A stretch of 64,000 bases of DNA from positions 124,001 through 188,000 of the forward strand of contig CBFFRP010000410.1 of the NCBI GenBank assembly GCA_965644295.1, in the 5' to 3' direction. Both the position numbers and the translations under genes were made by a program. The notes below the pieces were generated by a model. It searched no databases, was not told where the DNA came from, and worked only from the letters and a program-made list of their open reading frames with translations. The stretch is from Paraphysomonas bandaiensis (Eukaryota > Chrysophyceae). This document shows, piece after piece, positions 59,070-64,000 of the stretch (position 1 is the stretch's first letter; every line of letters starts with the position of its first letter).

Positions 59070-61282
59070 TCATCTTTTGTTGTATATGGGATGAAAATAT
59101 TCCTTGGCAATGTTAACCTTCTCTTCTTGACCCCACGTAGGAATTGCAAAAGGTATATCAACCATGCGGTCAAGGTACATAAATCCACTAGAACCTGAGT
59201 TGGCATAATGCTTACCATCATATGTTTCAATATCAGACGACAGGCCACTAGCATCACCAGCTACAAAAACTATGAATGGCGTGTTCTCGGTGAGTAGTAC
59301 AAGTGCCTTTAAAACCTCGGCACTTTTGTCAGGGGGACATCTATCAAGATCACTTACCAATATTATCAGACGACATGGCAGTAGGGTGCGAGATGTAAGA
59401 GTTGTTCCTCTAATAAACTTCAGAATCTTCCTCGTAGGGTGCGAGAGTAACTCGTAGTTATTGAACAACGACGGCACGAGATAATCCCAAAAATCAACGT
59501 GATACGGATTTACCAAATACTTCCCTAACTTTTGGAGTTCCATTTTAATTGAATTCATATATCCCAACCGCTCAGTATACTTCGGAATACTTGCCTCATC
59601 TTCAATGGCTTGAGATCGGGTCGCTGCAGTATAAGCAAAGGAGCGTGCCGCCAGGAAGCCCTTGCTAATCGCTCCAACAGCAGCAGTAATGAAGGCTACA
59701 ACAGATATCACGGAGTAGATTTTGCTCAACTGCAATAAAAGCCAAACGTATACCGCAACAACTGTTGCAATGGAACCCATTGCCAGATAAAAGAGAGACA
59801 CATAAAGCCGAGCCCGCTTGGCGGCATGCGAGTAATCTGGACCGTAGTGGTCCTCCACAGCTTCATGCAAAGTTTTAATTAAACCTGCCCACAAACAGTC
59901 GGTACCGCTGTACAGCCAAGCATCAAACCACACTACTTTATAGACGAAGAATCTGTTTTTTGATGCATCGAGTACCTTTGATTTTAGGCGGGAAGTACCA
60001 TTCCATGCCTCGTACAACTGACATAAGTCTCTGTTTTTCGGATATTTCTTAGCAGCGAAGCAGTTTTGTAATCGTTTCACAGTAATTGTGTACAAAAACA
60101 CTACAGGTTTTACAATTAACTGAAGTATTTCTCGTTCCCACTCAAATTCAGCATTGCGTGCACGCCAATGAGTGTCCACCCAAGATCGGATTATACTTCC
60201 ATCATCCCTGCACCCATCAGGTTTTCCACCTAATACAACGAAAATTATATGCGCATATGATGTCGTTCAAGTTAATTATTTAGAGGTATTGTACTGCAAA
60301 TAATCCCCATACCTAACTCGAGCCACTTATACAAATATAAGATTTCTGTGCCATCCTTACGAAGAGTGTCTGCCACTCGATTGAGGAGCCTGCTAGTTTC
60401 ACATGCGCTGTAATTCATCTCTTGTATTGCTTGGGAAAGCACTATAGCATAAACTTTTTGAACAACAGATGCCATAAGGTAGTCCTTTCCCGTTCCGAAT
60501 GGTGCATACATGCCGAATATGCAAGGCGCAGCAACCCGCAATACAACTAACTGAGCTAATCGGGTACTAATCTCATCCATTGATATATTTACACATGGCA
60601 TATCATTCCGAGATCCAGTATCATGAATAGTATTCACTTTTAAATGACTTTCTCGAAATATTGATATGAATGTCTCCTTATGACTGGAATAGATCACCTT
60701 CAGTAACGGTAATATAGTGGGATTCAATGAAAACGTGTATGCAATCAGTTTCCTTCGATTGTTGTTATCTTTGAATGTACCAATATCGGATAATAAAATA
60801 GTGTGTGTAGTTAATAAGTCGATCAATAGATCCGCATCAGCATCTATATGAACAACTTCCTCATAGTTTCTTCTATCTACATGACGGAGTTTCTCTATCT
60901 GAATATGATTCATACATTTCTCAATAATATGAATATAAAATGATTTTAAATGAATATTATGGAAGTTATTATCATATCGGATATACATATCTATTAATAG
61001 TAATATCCATGAGAGTCTTAATGGCCATTGCTGGGATAGAAGGATCCATAGTAGTACATGTTTATACATTGTATTTGATGTATTTGATGGTAGAAACATA
61101 CGGCATAATATATACATATGTGTAATACGTTTAATTAATCGGGCGTTAGATAGAAGATATGGATGGATGTCAGTGAAGTGGGTCTCTTCTATAGGGGTTA
61201 GTGATAGGACCCTCTTATCTATGAGTTCAATAGGGGAGAAGTGTTGATATGAAGTGTCTTCAGAGGGAAATATCTTCTCCAT
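59070..61282 (-). CDS. KAP-family P-loop NTPase with membrane insertion
   Basis: Two exons, 61282-60313 and 60229-59070, encode 709 residues. The P-loop reads YAPFGTGKD (about 259-267). VVWFDAWLYSGTDCLWAGLI is the typical post-P-loop block of KAP NTPases. Two membrane helices (about 465-488 and 496-515) lie between Walker A and Walker B. Walker B is IILVSDLDRCPPDK (about 612-623), followed by FIVFVAGDASGL. The inserted helices and DLDRCPP define the KAP group of STAND-like NTPases, found as membrane proteins in animals (Kidins220/ARMS) and in bacteria, where some act in phage defence. Two points are unusual: Walker A has Ala in place of the first Gly and Asp in place of Ser/Thr after Lys, so nucleotide binding may be altered. 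The N-terminal 240 residues are helical and unrecognised; no ankyrin repeats are seen. Confidence 0.85.
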
Positions 61283-61841
61283 GATTGGGTAATATTCAGA
61301 AGTCTATGATTGGATTATCTTTAACTTCATATCTTAAATATACATCTATGCCCTCATATTTATCACGTAAGTAGAGTATGGAGAGTATCCTTATGTATAT
61401 AAAGTACACGATATTTAGTACTTAGAACCCAATATTTGGGATATTTATGCTTAAAATCATTAAAAAAAGGTGAGCTATTATAAAAATCATCAATTTTCCA
61501 GCTATCGCCCCTCCAAAACCCCTCTATTACTAAATATCTTAGAAATACGATATATTAAGCCGAAACGGATGAAATGAGTGGAATGATCGTACGACACACA
61601 GCACCTCGCTGTTAATATGCACACATACATATATATATGCAGTGGCAGCAGGAGTATATAGAGCACTGATTGAAGAGATATACACACTCAATTGTAGTGT
61701 TATATATAGTGGACATATTATCTGTGTGAGATTATATTAGTGTGTGTATACGTTAATATCAAGTACTTATAAGGCGTCATTATATATATGGAAATATACA
61801 TATAAACATCCACAGAATCAATTACATTTACTGAGATTGTA
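61283..61841. promoter_or_regulatory. Shared 5' region of divergent genes
   Basis: 559 bp between the KAP NTPase start and the EF-hand-like gene start. It is AT-rich with several TATATA runs (for example about 61625-61640 and 61780-61803) but no long ACAT array. Both promoters should lie here; no specific element is assigned. Confidence 0.4.
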
Positions 61842-62624
61842 ATGAGTCAGAAGAGAATTCATCCTGATGGGGAGTTGCCTCCACTATCGAGTCCGAATAA
61901 ACTTGATGCACTACGATGCTCTCCAGATATCAATCAGTCAATCTCTCCACTATCTCCGCAGAGCTTCACTGATAGTAACAGACAGTGTCGAATATCATCT
62001 ATGCAACTATTAACTACTGTTATTCGACCTATTGTTCATGTTGCCCAAAGTGGAACTGCTGGAGATACAACAACAACTGAGTCCGATACTCGTACAGTTT
62101 ACTACAAAGGTCGATATCGGAAGCTGAAAGGAGGAGATTCGAAGGGTTGCAAATCAGTTCAAGCCAAAAGCCTTCGAGATGATTTAATCATGACATCTAA
62201 AGCTCATGGTGTTTTGTATAACACAACTTTTACCGATGATGATTACGAAGCATTTAGAGAGAGTTTTCAGCTTCTTATGAAGCGCGATAACGATTTCGGG
62301 GTCCATATTAAGGTTCTACTGAAAAGCCTTATTCGCCTTCAAGTTTATACATGTAAAAAGGAAGCCTACAAACTTCTGCGGTCTATTCCAGGAAAGACCC
62401 ACGGCATGATTTCTTATGAAAGTATAATTGCTGCGTCAAAAGATATACACCTCCACCAGCGAAACAAGCTTAGAAAGTTCATGAAAGTCCTTCCTGAAAC
62501 TTGCAAAGAAAAGGGCTTGACCTGGTTGTTTGGTGATGGATTTCCCACTCCGAAGGATTCGTCTTCTAGATTTAGCACTGGGGAATTTAATACGAAGGAG
62601 TTTAATGATTGGGCTGCGAAATAA
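61842..62624 (+). CDS. Protein with degenerate EF-hand-like pair, unknown role
   Basis: A single exon of 260 codons. The N-terminal 80 residues are polar with SP sites and likely unstructured. A basic patch follows (YYKGRYRKLKGGDSKGCKS). Residues about 125-210 have helix-loop-helix spacing: DDDYEAFRESFQLLMKRDND, then a helix, then GMISYESIIAASKD. This recalls a calmodulin-like EF-hand pair, but the Ca-binding positions are poorly kept, so calcium binding is doubtful. The C-terminus is basic then Ser/Thr-rich. No clear homologue is known to me. Confidence 0.6.
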   Translation: MSQKRIHPDGELPPLSSPNKLDALRCSPDINQSISPLSPQSFTDSNRQCRISSMQLLTTVIRPIVHVAQSGTAGDTTTTESDTRTVYYKGRYRKLKGGDSKGCKSVQAKSLRDDLIMTSKAHGVLYNTTFTDDDYEAFRESFQLLMKRDNDFGVHIKVLLKSLIRLQVYTCKKEAYKLLRSIPGKTHGMISYESIIAASKDIHLHQRNKLRKFMKVLPETCKEKGLTWLFGDGFPTPKDSSSRFSTGEFNTKEFNDWAAK

Positions 62625-63437
62625 AAACAGACGAATGACAACGAATTAGTGTTATGAACGCAACTATATCATACGACTTATTGGTATAGTACAGTGTTTG
62701 GTGGCAGCAGATTCATGTGTGACGATGTGACGTATATCCGTTTCTTGCTTAGCAGTATTCGCGTCTAGCTAATGTGGGGATCATTGTAGATAAGCAAGGA
62801 ATGAAGTATTTGTGCACTGTTTATTGTAGTGACTCGTTGAGAACTCAACGAATGTGGGAATTTCGAATTTATGTGATTGACACAATTAATAATATCGAAA
62901 TTCTGATGTGTTTACACTTATCATCCACAGGTGTGAAGCTGACATTGTACTGTGTAGCTATGTGGTAAAGCGAAGTCATTGATAGATTTAGATTTACAAG
63001 TACCTCATTACGTTTCATTCAGTGACATTATCTTCAGTGCACACGTATTTCAAAGCAAACTATTCTAATGCGAGGATGATTTCATCTTTAATATGCGCCT
63101 ACACAGCTAATCATAAAAAAATGCGCTGATGTCATTAGATGACAGAAACACAGATCGAATATTTTACGAAACTGGCTTGTAATCACTCTTACTTCTAACT
63201 TAGAAAGTCCGCTCTTTAGAGACTAAAATGTGGGGCAATAAAATATATGCTTTCTACCAGACCCAAACTCACACACTTAATCCATGTTCCAAGTCAAGAC
63301 TTTACTAGGTTAGATGCGTGGTGGTTGAATTGCAAACTCTGCTCGCTAACTTAACCCTAACTTAAATCAAGAGTAAAACAACAACTATAACACAAAGAAA
63401 TATATATACAAAATCTACTATAAAACCTATTGTATAA
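62625..63437. other. Intergenic between convergent genes, nothing recognised
   Basis: About 0.8 kb, AT-rich. A 64-codon frame at 62774-62968 has no recognised content. No repeat or RNA gene was seen. Confidence 0.4.
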
Positions 63438-63747
63438 CTAGCCTTCGCGAAATTTCCATTCCTGCCGACACATTGGACAGTCTTGCCTGACATTCTGTTG
63501 CGACTCTAGCCATTTCATTACACACTGCATATGAAAAGCATGTCCACATTTCCCCCAAACAGGAGGACAGTCATCTAATGAATATATTAGATCACTATGA
63601 GTTCTATGATGTGGTTGTATTACCTCCAGGGAACTTAACACCAGGCGGACAGGCTTCAAATGGCATTCTACAGATACCACATACCTCCTCATCCACATCC
63701 CATTTCCACACCGCAACACCATGCCATCTTTTGATTTTTACCTTCAT
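63438..63747 (-). CDS. APC11: Anaphase-promoting complex subunit 11 (RING-H2)
   Basis: Two exons, 63747-63624 and 63574-63438, joined across a 49-nt intron, encode 86 residues, the usual size of APC11. The start MKVKIKRWHGVAVWKWD, the first zinc ligands in CGICRMPFEACP, the central GDDCPPVWGKCGHAFH, and the ending CPMCRQEWKF are all highly conserved in this subunit. It is the catalytic RING that recruits the ubiquitin-charged E2 in the anaphase-promoting complex/cyclosome, in the nucleus and cytosol, to drive mitotic exit. The HAFHMQC core with the following Cys pair gives the RING-H2 ligand set plus the APC11-specific third zinc site. A (ACAT)n array begins 64 bp upstream of the start codon. 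Confidence 0.97.
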
Positions 63748-63810
63748 TGGAGTTCTATTTTGAAAAACTAAATAAATAACATACAATACTACCGTTAAAC
63801 AACAACATCC

Positions 63811-64000
63811 ACATACATACATACATACATACATACATACATACATACATACATACATACATACATACATACATACATACATACATACATACATACATAC
63901 ATACATACATACATACATACATACATACATACATACATACATACATACATACATACATACATACATACATACAGACATATATACATACATACATACATAC
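63811..64000. repeat. (ACAT)n microsatellite reaching the window edge
   Basis: ACAT repeats from 63811 to about 63974, a short interruption (CAGACATATAT), then repeats again to the last base. It lies immediately upstream of APC11 and continues outside the window. Confidence 0.97.

Overview
This window is eukaryotic nuclear DNA. It is AT-rich, genes lie on both strands, and most genes are split by short GT-AG introns (commonly about 44-60 nt). The intron models were built by hand by requiring frame continuity across each junction. A flagellate stramenopile (heterokont) is the best reading. A secreted EGF protein carries the GQPT/GQPS linker repeats common in that group, and there is a CCDC40 axonemal protein, a GT2 chitin synthase, a DUF6818-type Myb-like protein, and a decayed hAT transposase resembling oomycete copies. 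The exact lineage cannot be decided here, and no plastid or bacterial features were seen.

Layout. 1-2134 (-): partial repeat-rich phosphoprotein-like gene, possibly a KNL1-type kinetochore scaffold. 2592-4310 (+): DUF6817-like protein. 4311-7406: gene-poor, with dispersed repeats. 7407-8257 (-): Myb/SANT-like (DUF6818-like) protein beside an 83-bp palindromic tandem repeat. 8829-10494 (+): serine carboxypeptidase. 11617-12198 (-): retroelement gag fragment. 12852-15396 (+): CHK2/RAD53-type FHA kinase. 16302-16975 (+): dead hAT transposase. 17467-19089 (-): multi-pass membrane protein. 20431-21447 (+): RAB6. 22191-23159 (-): 7TM receptor-like protein. 23857-24681 (+): EGF/GQPT protein. 25529-29297 (-): fatty acyl-AMP ligase fused to an acyl carrier domain. 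29779-35228 (+): myosin with ankyrin repeats. 35880-36614 (-): unknown protein. 39016-41949 (-): chitin synthase. 44655-44977 (+): broken integrase zinc finger. 45313-47988 (-): ATAD3-like AAA ATPase. 48694-51435 (+): CCDC40. 53453-54452 (-): second 7TM protein. 56501-56995 (+): COPI-associated/TVP15-like protein. 59070-61282 (-): KAP-type P-loop NTPase. 61842-62624 (+): degenerate EF-hand-like protein. 63438-63747 (-): APC11.

The genes do not form one pathway. They include cell-cycle/checkpoint parts (CHK2, APC11, possible KNL1), membrane traffic (RAB6, TVP15-like), motility (CCDC40, myosin), surface or wall functions (chitin synthase, EGF protein) and signalling candidates (two 7TM proteins).

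One cross-cutting pattern stands out. All six long (ATGT)n/(ACAT)n arrays lie 60-375 bp upstream of the start codon of a minus-strand gene, and four of them sit between confidently divergent gene pairs. The most unusual single genes are the acyl-AMP ligase-ACP fusion (with a 13-nt micro-exon in its core motif), the divergent myosin-ankyrin protein, and the KAP NTPase with a non-canonical Walker A.
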